Source of the DNA: Muscardinus avellanarius
Lineage: Eukaryota; Chordata; Mammalia; Rodentia; Gliridae
DNA length: 64,000 nucleotides
Direction of reading: 5' to 3'
NCBI GenBank assembly: GCA_963383645.1
Contig: OY726571.1
Span: 79,409,108-79,473,107 of the forward strand
A model generated the notes under the pieces. The model saw only the letters and a list, made by a program, of their open reading frames with translations, did no database searches and was not told the origin of the DNA. This document shows, piece by piece, positions 1 through 9,859 of this stretch (position 1 is the first letter of the stretch; the number at the start of each line of letters is the position of its first letter). The translations under genes were made by a program, and so were the position numbers.

Positions 1-193
1 GAATGGGGATAATGATGATACTTATCTTGGAGAATTTTTTATAAGAATGAAATAAAATTTATAGACCTTAGTACTTGGCATATATTAAAAACTTACTAAA
101 TCTTATTAATGCATTTACTTTCCAAATCGGATCTAAGTTCCTTCAGATAAAGAAACCCAACCTAAGAATTATCTGTATCAAAAAAACACTTAC

Positions 194-426
194 TTTGTTT
201 GTTTCTTTGTTTGTTGTAATACTGGGGATTGAACCCAGCGCATTCTGTCTCCAAGATACATCCCCAGCCCTTTTTATGTACTTATTTATTTTTAAATTTT
301 TGAAACAAGGTTCTGCTAAATTGCCAGAAGTCTCACTGGCTTACTGAGGCTGGTCTCAAACATGCCACCCTCCTGTTTAAGCCTCTAAAATATTGGGAAT
401 AGAGGCATGTACCACTGTGCCCAGTT
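194..426 (-). mobile_element. B1-dID-type dimeric SINE, diverged
   Basis: Read on the minus strand, the element has a B1-like half (CCTCCTG..., TTAAGCCTC... at 370-400 on the plus strand) and an ID-like half (ACTGGGGATTGAACCCAG at about 220). A T-rich tail lies at the left. The 7-base direct repeat CACTTAC at 187-193 and 427-433 is a likely target-site duplication. Many substitutions suggest an old copy. A 90-codon open frame crosses it but is only repeat translation. Confidence 0.8.
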
Positions 427-433
427 CACTTAC

Positions 434-1309
434 CTACTCTGGAAGACACATTCATCTATTCATTAGTTCGTATGCTCAAGAGATATCTGTAGTGTTCTCA
501 TTATCCTTCAAGAATGGTGCTTGAGGTTAGAATGTAATGGTAACCCAGACAAGTAAAGTCTTTTCTCCACCAATAGTAAGGTCCATTGGAAAGAGACAGA
601 TAAGCAGTGAGCCATTGTAAAACAGTGAGAACACATCATGAAGGGAGAAGTCCAAGTGTTATGAGAGCCATTAACAGAATACCCAATTTATGCCTAGGTT
701 ATTGTGGGAACATTTAGTAAGGAATGACTTTATACTCCAATTCAAATGGAAGGATGTACTAATTGGCCATGGAAACTACTGCATACACAGCATGTCCAAA
801 GACATATGAATGAGGAGGAATATGCTAGGGGAATATGTCTGAGAAAAATAAAGGATAATAAGAGATGGGGGACAAAGAGGGACTGGGAAATGATTGGAGG
901 AGGCAGGACCCAGATCATTCAAGACTTTGTTAGCCGTCTGGAACAATTTAGATGTTATTTTAAAGGTATATGTTGGAGAATTTCAGCAGTAGATCTACAT
1001 GATGATGTTTGTATTTTCTTAAGAATATTCTTGTTGCAGTATAGAGAATAAATTGGAGGAGGCATTAGAAGTAAAGAAAACCATAAGGAGGTTGTTACAG
1101 AAATACTAAAGAGCCATAAGAAATTCTTGCTGGGAAACAGGCAGAGGGATTAAGCAAATTTTGATTTTAAAAGTTACTGAGAACATAGTATTTTTAAATT
1201 TCCTGTAATGATCGGATGCCAGCAGTAACAATACAAAGGACAGTTAAATGGATAAAAGTGTTTTGGAGATTTTATTTTGCATCCAGTAGCTCTCTATATA
1301 TCCTGGGAT
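434..1309. other. No gene seen; unassigned intergenic sequence
   Basis: AT-rich single-copy-looking sequence. A 101-codon frame at 746-1051 shows no recognisable domain, and I see no splice or Kozak context that would make it an exon. I could not assign a repeat family. Confidence 0.6.
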
Positions 1310-1480
1310 TTGATCTTGCAACAACTTTATTAATGAGATAGCATTATTGTTCTCGTTCTAAGGATGAAAACAAGCAAACAAATAAGCGGCAATAAAAATG
1401 AGGTACATGCTCTATTTAGCTAACTTTCCCAGAGTTACATAATAATCCAGAGTCCAAACCCAGATGGATTAAATCCAGAA
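1310..1480 (-). repeat. MIR fragment
   Basis: The order of motifs (ATTATTGTTCTC..., GGATGAAAACAAG, AACTTTCCCAGAGTTACATAATAA, AGAGTCCAAACCCAGATGG) follows the reverse complement of the MIR tRNA-SINE core. That core pattern is 'aagtaacttgcccaaggt' followed by 'attcgaacccagg'. Divergence is high, as expected for this ancient mammalian family. Confidence 0.65.
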
Positions 1481-1624
1481 CACATCTTAACTACCTTGGC
1501 TTAGAAATGGTAACTAAAGAAAAAATCATTTGGGGGCAAAGATGATGGACCCCATTTTAGACCTGACAAATGTAAGCATCTTATGGATCACCCAAGTGAA
1601 GAAGATAAGGATAGAGAAAGCCCA

Positions 1625-1735
1625 GCACAGTGATGGGACCATGGCTCTGAAGCCACATTGCTCCATTCCTGAGCAAATTATTTAATCTCTCTGGGAGTCT
1701 CAGTACTTCATCAGAAGAGAGAATATTATAGAAAA
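1625..1735 (+). repeat. MIR fragment
   Basis: GGGACCATGGCTCTGAAGCC, then GAGCAAATTATTTAATCTCTCTGGG and CTCAGTACTTCATCAG, matches the forward MIR order (GGCTCTGGAGCC, GGCAAGTTACTTAACCTCTCT, CTCAGTTTCCTCATC). It lies close to an oppositely oriented MIR, so two separate insertions are likely. Confidence 0.6.
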
Positions 1736-1871
1736 TTCATACAAAACTCTAGCAAAATGGATTTCTTGGCTTATACTACATTTTAGACAAATGTTCATAA
1801 TGTACTTAGTGTTATTATTTTAAGTAAGTCATTAACAATATGAGTTTGGGGTTTGGGAGAAAGAGAGTATG

Positions 1872-2205
1872 CTGGGTATTATTTCACTGAAGCTGCTATA
1901 ATAAAATACCATAGACTGGGTGGCTAATGAACAGCAGGTACTTAAATAGTTTTGGAGGCTAAAAAAATTCCAAGAAGGAGGTCCCAGCAGATTCCATATC
2001 CAGTGAGGGCTGTCTTCTGGTTGAGATATGGCCCTTTCTTTGCTGTGTACTCACATGGTAGGTAGGGTGAAGGACTTTTCTGTGGTCTGTTACTAAGGGC
2101 ACTAATCATCTCCAAAGGGTCACACCTCCTAATGCCACTACTCTGGGAGTTTTAATTCCAATATTTGAAGTTTAGAGACACATAAACATTCAGTCCACTA
2201 TAGGA
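1872..2205 (-). mobile_element. ERVL-MaLR LTR (MLT1/MST-like), solo and old
   Basis: The text GCTGCTATAATAAAATACCATAGACTGGGTGG, followed by TTTTGGAGGCT, CAGCAGATTCCATATCCAGTGAGGG, TGTACTCACATGGTAGG, AGGGCACTAATC and ACACCTCCTAATGCCA, ends in ACATAAACATTCAGTCCA. This is the familiar reverse-strand layout of a mammalian MaLR LTR. I see no internal viral sequence beside it, so it is probably a solo LTR. The exact subfamily is uncertain. Confidence 0.75.
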
Positions 2206-2219
2206 ATCATCAAGTTATA

Positions 2220-2606
2220 CGTAGTATTTTAGAGCCTGGAAATATAGAAAGCCATCTGGCATAACCAAAAATGACTATGAGACTAGAACTCTGAAAACAA
2301 TTTGCAGAAGCTCGCCAAAAATGCAAGAATTAAACCACAATATGGCAACACTAACACATAAACACAAATGCAATGCCTACAGTTGCATCTCTGAAAAGCT
2401 TCTACATTTAAAAGGAAAAAAATCATCTATGAAGGAGTGAACATAATGGTGGCAGGAGAAGTTTAATTATCAAAATAGCAGGTGATACAGGGGTGGAGGT
2501 AGGGTGAGGCAACACCTCAGTACAATGAGGGAAAATAATTTTTAAGTAGAAATTTTATACTCAGGCCAAATATTAGTCAAATATGAGAGAGCAAAATCAT
2601 TTACAA
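2220..2606 (+). mobile_element. Probable L1 3'-region fragment
   Basis: The stretch AGTAGAAATTTTATACTCAGGCC ... ATATGAGAGAGCAAAATCATTTACA resembles the end of old L1M elements ('agaattctatacccagcc' and 'tgtgagggtagaataaagaca'). Upstream text is consistent but weakly diagnostic. I infer a decayed L1 remnant that continues into the duplicated segment to the right. Confidence 0.45.
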
Positions 2607-2905
2607 TATACAATTACTCCTCCTTATGAAAGTAGTTATTCCTCCTTTCATAAGGTATATATTAAAGAACTTTTCTAGAAAAATAACTGAAAATATAAAA
2701 AAATAGAAATTTATGAGAAAGAAATGGAACAGAAGGAAAAAACCCAATACATTAATAATTAATAATGATGAATTCATAAGGAGGAGTAATTATTCCTCCT
2801 TTCATAAGGTGTATATAAAATAACTTTTCTAGAAAAATAAGTGAAAAGATAAAAATATAAATTTATGGGAAAGAAATGGAACAGAAAGGAAAACACAATA
2901 AATTA
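2607..2905. repeat. Local direct duplication with internal inverted repeats
   Basis: About 115 bases at 2636-2750 recur at 2790-2902. Both begin TTATTCCTCCTTTCATAAGG, and both run through TTTTCTAGAAAAATAA and GAAATGGAACAGAA. In addition AATTACTCCTCCTTATGAA at 2612-2630 is the exact reverse complement of TTCATAAGGAGGAGTAATT at 2773-2791. CCTTATGAAAG at 2622-2632 pairs exactly with CTTTCATAAGG at 2645-2655. The unit may derive from an L1 3' untranslated region. Confidence 0.85.
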
Positions 2906-2984
2906 AATCAATGTTTTTGGGAGGTAGGGGAGAAAGGTGGAAAAAGTTTAGAAAAGAAAGAAAATACAGAATGCAACAGTAGTA

Positions 2985-2986
<2 letters not shown>

Positions 2987-3028
<42 letters not shown>

Positions 3029-3043
3029 TGTGTGTGTGTGTGT
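2987..3043. repeat. (TG)n microsatellite
   Basis: About 28 TG units with a single TA interruption near 3021. Short open frames of alternating Cys-Val or Thr-His across it are artefacts. Confidence 0.97.
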
Positions 3044-3149
3044 ACTTTTTATATTTAAGAAGTAAAAAACACAATTAGGTCAGTAGAAGAAAAAATAATA
3101 AAATGTAACTCATGTTTTGCTAAACTTATCAATTAGAATACTTATCTAC

Positions 3150-3337
3150 TTATTTATTGCAGTATTTGGGGACTGAAGCCAAGGTTACTCAATCACTGCG
3201 CTTTACCATGAGCTCTTTGTATTTTTATTTTCAGATAGACTCCCACTAAGTTGCCCCAGCTGACTTCAAACTTGCAGCCTTCATGCCTCAGCTTCCCAAG
3301 TAGCTAGGATTTAAATTACATACCACCATTCCCAGTT
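3150..3337 (-). mobile_element. B1-dID-type SINE, strongly decayed
   Basis: GTATTTGGGGACTGAAGCC (ID half), AGATAGACTCCCACTAAGTTGCC, CTGACTTCAAACTTGCAGCC and GCCTCAGCTTCCCAAGTAGCTAGGATTTAAATTAC (B1 half) keep the expected minus-strand order. AATTAG occurs on both sides, a weak target-site duplication. Confidence 0.7.
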
Positions 3338-3905
3338 CAAATTAGAAAAAAAAAAATCTTTAATCTGAAGTAAGACATGTCTGTTAACTGTAGTACAAGT
3401 AATCCTTGATAATGGGAAATGGAAGGCATTCCTTTAAAATGAAAAAACAAAATAAAAGCTACAAAGCCCAGAGTTACCTCCTTTCTTCAGGGCATAACTA
3501 GTAAAAGATAAAGGAAAACATTTTTTCAGTATTATAAATAAAACAAACAACCTTTTAGTATTCATTGGTGACTTCACTATTTACTGTGAAGGAAAAGAAA
3601 AATATATACAGGTAGATTACTGGAATCAATAAGAAAAGCAGAGCAGCAAAGGCCAAAGTAGAAACAAATAATACAAAGTAAAGGAGAAAGAAACACATGG
3701 AAAATGAGAAATTTTAATTTGCTTCTCCTAGTACATGGCAGATCAAATAGGGAAGTATTGGTACAATAGATCATTATCATATGAATAGTAACGTAGCTGT
3801 TACCCCTAGATTACATTTTGTACTCTGAAATAGAGAATGCACATTGAGTTTCTCAGAGAATAGTCTTAAGAATATAGCATATATGATGTCACAAGAAAAA
3901 CTTTG
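3338..3905. other. No gene seen; possibly continuing L1 remnant
   Basis: A-rich sequence (for example AAAGCTACAAAGCCCAGAG and ATAACTAGTAAAAGATAAAGG) could be more L1 3' sequence, but I cannot anchor it. The frame at 3577-3780 on the minus strand has no recognisable motif. Confidence 0.4.
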
Positions 3906-3911
3906 GGGGGG

Positions 3912-4072
3912 GGGCTGAAAGGCTGAAACAGGCTGATTGCAGGTTTGAAACCAGCATGCAATATCTTAGCAAGACCCTGCTTTAAAATTTTAAAAGGGCT
4001 ATGGGAATAGCTTTTCGTTGTGATCAAGTGATATCATGCCAAGCCCCTAGCCTTTTGGTATGGTCTGGCTAA
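3912..4072 (+). mobile_element. Truncated B1-dID-type SINE after a poly-G run
   Basis: After a run of about 11 G, GGCTGAAACAGGCTGATTGCAGG, TTAGCAAGACCCTGCTTTAAAAT and GGGCTATGGGAATAGC...CCCTAGCCTTTTGGTA match the middle and right half of the dimeric SINE. The 5' 30 or so bases of the B1 half are missing or replaced by the G run. Confidence 0.6.
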
Positions 4073-4089
4073 GATAGTGTCTCTGCCAC

Positions 4090-5075
4090 TGTCCACCTAA
4101 GACTCAAGGTCTGGCAGGGAGAGATGCATGGGTCCAAGGTGGGGGCTTGGGTGCTCAGTTCCTTGGCCCCAGGATGCCACCCCTTTCCTAGGTGGCCACA
4201 CTCCCATGCTCTCCTCTGGTTCTGGTGCTTTGTGGTGCTCAAACTTGGCCAGGTACAAGTTCAGTGGTTTCATAACCTGCAAATGGGTAGGCTGAGTTAT
4301 TTCACCATGCCACCACAAGTTGGTGTCTCATGTTAATTCCTAAAGGCCCTACAAGAGCTTCAAAAACTGTAGACTGTGGTTTTCTCCCATCTATCTCTAG
4401 GGGCTGTCTACTAATACACACTTCTACTGTGTCGAGTAGCCAATAATAGTCCCCACTCTAGCCTTTACATGGGTTGTTTTCAAGGTCTCAGACCCTCCTG
4501 TGAATCTAATATCCTGCCATGTAAGTCCCTGTAGCCGGGCATGGCCAGATTCTCCTGCTGGGATGACTTTTCAGCTTACGTTGTTGACACATGTTGCTCC
4601 AGATCACTGCTAGAAGAGACGGGTTCAGCTGTTGCCCTGGTATCTGAGTGGGTTTTCTGTTCTGTTGGGTCCATGTCAAGTATGGGGTAAAATGCTGACC
4701 ACTTTCACCGATGATCTATAGTTCTCAGCCTCCAAACAATCCACAGTTTCTTCCTGGAGGTCTCTGGAAGCCAAGGCATGGGCAGCTACCAGATACTCTG
4801 ACACCATCTGACCCAGATGGGACTGCCACCAGTCTCCAGTCCCTGTTCCTCAGGTGGGATATTTGCAGCACTTCCCAGGTCATTGCTCTTTTTTCTAGAT
4901 CTGGTTATGTTGCTTTTCAACTTGTGTTTTTGGGTTGAGTTTTTCAGTACTTTTCCCTTGTTGAAAAGCAGTCTTCCCTGTAGTTGAATTGTGAATCTCA
5001 GTGCACCTGAATCCTGCTGTCTTCCTCTAAGTTTCCATCTTTCTGTCCACTTATAATAGCATTTTTTAAAGTATA
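4090..5075 (-). mobile_element. GC-richer island, possible L1 5' region (unproven)
   Basis: This kilobase is clearly richer in G and C than its surroundings and has long frames on both strands (4097-4318 minus, 4124-4336 plus, 4786-5079 minus). The minus-strand frame at 4786-5079 is Lys/Arg-rich with a Ser/Gln-rich linker. That would suit the 5' untranslated region and ORF1 start of an L1, but I recognise no diagnostic motif. An old processed gene fragment is the main alternative. Confidence 0.3.
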
Positions 5076-5886
5076 ACATCAGCTAATCTAATTAAGGAAT
5101 GAACAGATGGTGTTAGGGTGGGGGAAGTGGAAAAAAGTTGAAGAAGTGCCAATCAACAAAATGTGAATTTTTATGTAGAAATAACCACTAAGCCTAAAGA
5201 CATTTTAGAAAATAATCATGAACTATTTTTCATTTGGTTACAAATATTTGAAAACTATTTAAAGTGGATATATGTCTCAGAATTGTAAGCAGAACATTTT
5301 GATGAAAGACTTTCATGGAAGATAAAAAAATTTGTTAAGAATCTTAGCCATACTAAACCAGAATGATTTCATACTAAATTCTATCAAAACTTTTAAGGGC
5401 AGATAACTCCAGTGAAATTATAACTATTCCATAAAATAAGTAAAAAAATAAAGCTACAAAACTTAAAAAAATCCTATTAGTGGGTCTTAAAAAACATGAT
5501 TATATTTTGTCTATGCTTAAAAAAGGAAATTGACAAATTTCAATAATTGTTGCTTTCAAAACAGTCCACCTTTTCCTGACATTCCAGATGATATATCCAC
5601 TGCTGCATGGGAAACTATAAGTATCTTTTCTAAAGTCAAGACTAAGGCAAACTATTAGAATCAGCATTGATTTTCAGTTTGTGCTGGAGATATTAGCTTC
5701 CAAGTTATTTAAAACTATCATGACAATAAAGATATGTGAGAACAATTAGCAAATTAGGGTACAAAAGTTATTAGAACAAATCAGTAATTCATAAAAGTAT
5801 AATTGCTCAGATAAATGATATACTAAAAAAGTAGAATCCAACTACAGTTGTCATAATAGCATAAAATACTTAGAAATTATGCTGAA

Positions 5887-6103
5887 TAGCTGGGTGTGGT
5901 GGCGCACACTTGTAATTCCCGCACTTGGGAGGCAGAGACGGGAGGATCGTGCAGGTTCAAAGCCAGCCCTGCTGGCTTAGGAGACCCTGTTTCCAAATAA
6001 AAATATAAAAAATAGGTGTCTGAGAGTGTAGCCTGGAGGTAGAAGGGTTTTCAAACACTCCAGTACCACCAAAAAAAAAAAAAAAAAAGAAAGGAAAAAG
6101 AAA
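5887..6103 (+). mobile_element. B1-dID SINE, short-right-half subfamily, inside L1
   Basis: Starts AGCTGGGTGTGGTGGCGCAC and ends CCAGTACCACC plus an A tail. The direct repeat TATGCTGAA at 5878-5886 and 6104-6112 is the target-site duplication. The right half reads GTAGCCTGGAGGTAGAAGGGTTTTCAAACACTCCAG, so the B-box-like GGGTTCCA seen in other copies is absent. Confidence 0.92.
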
Positions 6104-6458
6104 TATGCTGAAGAAATATGCTGAATAAACTCTCTTTTGAGAACCTCAAAAGAAATTTGAGAAAAATGAGAAGATAACTGCTTTGGCAGATGGCAGATCT
6201 TTTTTATAGCCAAAAAGATATATCAAATTCTTATAAGTTTATTTATTAAATTAATAGGATTCCAGTAAAAAAAAATACTATTAGAATTTTAGTTTTGAAC
6301 TAGATAATTGATTCAATGTTTTAGAATTTCATTGAGTAACTGAAGGAGAATGAAAAATAATGAAAGATGGAGGCCAACCTTACCAGATATGAAAATAAAA
6401 TATAAAACACTAATAACTAAAATGGTACGGCAGTGATATCTAGATATAAATATCAATG

Positions 6459-6651
6459 CAGAGCCAGTTGTGGTGGTGCAATAGTCCCCGTGGTTGGGTG
6501 GCGGAGACAGGAGGATCCTGCAGGTTTGAAGCCAGCCTCCCTGGCTTAAGAAAACCTGTTTCCAAATAAAAATAAAATAGGTCTGGGAATGTAGCCCAGA
6601 GAAAGGTTTTCAGGAACCCCAGTACCACCAAAAAAAAAAAAAAGAAGAAAG
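6459..6651 (+). mobile_element. B1-dID SINE, short-right-half subfamily, inside L1
   Basis: An exact 11-base target-site duplication AAATATCAATG flanks it at 6448-6458 and 6652-6662. The left half begins GAGCCAGTTGTGGTGGTGCA and the right half has GTAGCCCAGAGAAAGGTTTTCAGGAACCCCAGTACCACC. It splits the L1 ORF2 remnant, so it is younger than that L1. Confidence 0.93.
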
Positions 6652-6843
6652 AAATATCAATGTAATAACAGCCAGAAATCACCCTAAAGTATTTAGCTCA
6701 ATTTTGTAATCATTCACAGAGCATCTCAAATCAGTATGCAAAAGATGGATTCATCAAAACTTAGTGATGTCATGAACAAACTCATAACTGAGTTTTCCAT
6801 TTGGGTGAACACAGAGGGAATCAAATGTTCAAAAGAAAAAAAT

Positions 6844-7062
6844 GCCGGTCGTGGTGGCGCACGCTTGTAATCCCTCCGCTTGGGAGGCTGAGACAGGAGG
6901 ATCACATGGGTTCGAAGCCAGCCTCAGTTACTTAGTGAGGCTCTCAGCAACTTAGTGAGATCCTGTTTCCAAATAAAATATAAAAAAAAGGTCTGGGAGT
7001 ATAGCCCGGAGGTAGAAAGCCTCTGGGTTCCACCCCCAGTACCACCAAAAAAAAAAAAAAAA
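6844..7062 (+). mobile_element. B1-dID SINE, long-linker subfamily, inside L1
   Basis: Begins GCCGGTCGTGGTGGCGCACG. It keeps the TTACTTAGTGAGGCTCTCAGCAACTTAGTGAGA segment that the short subfamily lacks. It ends GTATAGCCCGGAGGTAGAAAGCCTCTGGGTTCCACCCCCAGTACCACC with an A tail. This is the third SINE in the same L1 remnant. Confidence 0.92.
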
Positions 7063-8409
7063 GCAATAAAATCACTGAAAAATAATAATTATTGTTATAA
7101 ACTTAGAGTAGAGAATATCTTCCAAACTCTGACTTAAAATCCAGAAGCCATAAAGACATTCAAGAATTTGAGAGTATGAATATTAAAACTAATTTCTAGA
7201 TAAAATGAAGAACAAACCAAAAACCAATTAGTAAAGTAAAGGAATGGTGGCAAAATAGTAAAACTGATTATAGTTCGCATTAAAAACATAATTCGACAAT
7301 TTTTCCTAATGTATCAAAACCTCCTAGAAATTGAAAAGGAAAACATGATAGTTCAATATAAAATTGGATAAATAATGTGAAAAAATACCTTAAGAAGTAG
7401 AAATGCTATTTAGCCTTGTTTATAAGAAAAACGTGAATAAAATACAAGAATTTACACACATCAAATTAGCAAAAGTGCAAATGCTAAGTAATATATTCCG
7501 GTGATGAGGTCACAGAATCAGGAATTCCTCTGTATTTCTGGTAGAAATTCAAATTTTTACAAACCAAATGGAGAGCAATTTGGCAATCTCTATCAACATT
7601 AAGACAATTTTAGATTCCACATGTGAAACTGCATACATGGAGCAATGCTGGCAGCTCTGTTCCTAGTAGCAAAAGACTGAAAGAAAACTTCATATGCATA
7701 ATTGACAGGTTTCAAAAATTATGGTACTTTCCATTAAAAGAATACAACTGAAAATGAAGTAAGCAGTTCTCTATGTTGACATAGGCATGTCCTCTGGGAC
7801 CATTAAGTGAAAATTAAGTGGACAGAACAGTGTGCAAGATAAACTTTATTCTGGTGGGTAACAAGGAAGAAAGAAAAATAAAAACATATTTGACTGTGCT
7901 TATGTGTTCAGAAGGAAATGTTTGAAGGACACATAAATGGGATAGAAAGAAATACTCTGATGAGATGTTAAACAGGGTGAAGAGAAGGGACAGCCACTTA
8001 ATATGTGTAAATCACATACATGTCTTATTTAAAAATAAATTGAAACCAAATATAGTCATAGACATGTGATAAATATTATAACTCAGTGATAGCAAGTGCT
8101 AGGGAAAAGGTGATAAGAAGACATTCAATTATATGTAGGTGGTAGCAAAACTTGTAGAGATAAAATCCCAGAAATACTTCATTGGGCTTACAATGTAGAC
8201 TAGAAATCCACTAGGGAAAGGGTGGGAATACATTTTAATCATTTAGGCTGATGCAAAGCGACATGTAGACATGCCACGGGTAGTGGAACTGGGAAGATTT
8301 CCAACCTGATTCTGTCCACAAACCTGATAGTTAGATGGCCCTTAGTTTCTCCATAATGAATAGTCTTCATAAGGATAGTCTACCTGGCTTTAGCAATGCC
8401 AGTCTCTGA

Positions 8410-8915
8410 GCACAGTGTTAGTCAACTTTTTGTTACTACAAAAAAAAAATCTCAAATAATCAATGGACAAAGAAAACAGGTTTACTTTGGCTCACAGTTT
8501 CAGGAGTTCCAATTCATAACCAATTGATGTTGTTACTCTGCAGGCTATGGCGAGGCACAACATCATGGCGGGAACATGTGGAGTTGTGAAGCTAATACTG
8601 GTTCTAATTGCAAAAAATTGGAAATAACTTCCTATTCTTTCATGGTTGGCAGGTTTACTAAATTGAGGTACACTCTAAATTGTGGTACATTCTATATTAA
8701 AGAATAAAGTTGAGAACAACAACAACAAAAAAGAAGCTCTTTCTGTAGACCCACACAGAAATATCTATAGCTAGGAACACTTTCCCCTTTAAGGGCACAC
8801 CCCCAATCACCTAAATGCATCCCTTTAGGGCCCACCTCTTAAAAGTTCTACCATTTCCCAATAGCATCATGAGTTGGGGAGTAAGCACACATGGACCTTT
8901 GGATGTCTTTATGCA
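8410..8915 (-). mobile_element. MaLR LTR (rodent MT/ORR1- or MST-like), with about 140 bp of other sequence inside
   Basis: TGTTAGTCAACTTTTTGTTACTAC, AAACAGGTTTACTTTGGCTCACAGTTTC and CATCATGGCGGGAACATGTGG form one end. AAGGGCACACCCCCAATCACCTAAA, GGGCCCACCTC, AAAAGTTCTACCATTTCCCAATAGCATCATGA and CATGGACCTTTGG form the other. Between them, about 8585-8725, AATTGCAAAAAATTGG...AAAGAATAAAGTTGAG does not fit an LTR and may be a small insertion. Confidence 0.75.
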
Positions 8916-9560
8916 AATCGCAGAAAGAAAATGTCTCTATTCATATCTGAATTATGATACTAATACATTTGTATGCCAGGTTTAGTTTACAAAATTAACA
9001 AGGTGAACCCCACATTATTAAGAAACGTTCTGAGTTCTTATTCACAGAGAATGGCAAATTAATTTAAGGCTGAACAATTTTTGTTTTCCCTCTACGCACG
9101 TCACTGTGAAGATGGGCAAGAATTGGACACATGTAGAAATCAAGTCCAAATCAAGAAATTACCTTCGATTTCTCCACCTTCTTTAAATTCTACACCTTGT
9201 GTCTTACCAAATTCCACTGGCTGGTTTTCTGAAATCTTTTTATCATTGCTCCTCAAACTTTGAACACTTGCACGATTTCTGCCTTGCTTAATAGCTCTTA
9301 CCCAAACGTTTCAATTTTTTCTCATCCAGATTCAGAATTCTCTAATGCATTTCCCTGTCTTGGGTTTCTTCACCTTCCAATTTGGGGACACTGCCACAGG
9401 AAATTACACACACACAAAAACAAGACTAAGTCACTAGGCTTAAGAATGTTTTTGATGCATCCAGGGACCTAATGAGGCATATTTTGAATTCTCTTCCAGG
9501 ACACATTTTCCCCCCAGTACTGACTGATAAACTCTGCCAGTAATCCTTCATGCATTCAGA
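8916..9560. other. No gene seen
   Basis: Unassigned sequence. Two adjoining short plus-strand frames (9081-9263 and 9260-9472) overlap but carry no domain I recognise. Confidence 0.5.
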
Positions 9561-9572
9561 GCCCCTTATTTA

Positions 9573-9848
9573 GTTTCCTTCCTTCCTTCCTTCCTTCCTT
9601 CCTTCCTTCCTTCCTTCCTTCCTTCCTTTCTTCCTTACTTCCCTCCTTCCTCCCTCTCTTTCTCTCTTTCTTTCTTTCTTTCTTTCTTCTTTCTTTCTTC
9701 TTTTTTTTTTTTTTTGTGTGTGTGGTACTGGAAGAGGAACCCAGGAGCCTTTCTACCTCTGGGCTAACCTCCCAGACCTATTTTATACTTTATTTGGAAT
9801 CAGGGTCTCACTAAGTTGCTGAGAGTTTCACTAAGTAGCTGAAGCAGT
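9573..9848 (-). mobile_element. 5'-truncated B1-dID SINE with a pyrimidine microsatellite grown from its tail
   Basis: GTGGTACTGGAAGAGGAACCCAGGAGCC...CTACCTCTGGGCTAAC...TTATTTGGAATCAGGGTCTCACTAAG gives the ID half and linker on the minus strand. The B1 left half is missing. The 12-base repeats GCCCCTTATTTA/G at 9561-9572 and GCCCCTTATTTA at 9849-9860 bracket both the SINE and the CTTC/CTTT tract. The tract is therefore part of the inserted unit, grown from its A tail. Confidence 0.85.
9575..9718. repeat. (TTCC)n/(TTTC)n microsatellite and poly-T
   Basis: About 14 TTCC units run into CTTT/TCTC variants, then about 17 T and a short TG run. It lies inside the target-site duplication of the neighbouring SINE. 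Confidence 0.95.
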
Positions 9849-9859
9849 GCCCCTTATTT

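Larger units (their letters stand above)
5100..8060 (+). pseudogene. Old L1 ORF2 and 3'-end remnant, interrupted by three SINEs
   Basis: Diagnostic pieces occur in ORF2 order: ATAGGATTCCAGTAAAAA at about 6256, GGAGGCCAACCTTACCAGATATGAAA at about 6370, CATCTCAAATCAGTATGCAAAAGATGGAT at about 6722, and TTAAAATCCAGAAGCCATAAAGACATT at about 7134. Later come ATCAAATTAGCAAAAGTGC at about 7460 and AATGGAGAGCAATTTGGCAATCTCTATCAACATTAAGACA at about 7567. These follow the C-terminal part of L1 ORF2 through to the 3' end. Frameshifts and stops are everywhere, so it is dead. Three SINEs split it, and the L1 sequence resumes across each one. Confidence 0.8.

Noticed and set aside
2829..3074. Frames encoding alternating Thr-His or Cys-Val
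   Set aside because: They are translations of the TG microsatellite. The same applies at 43.1-43.5 kb.
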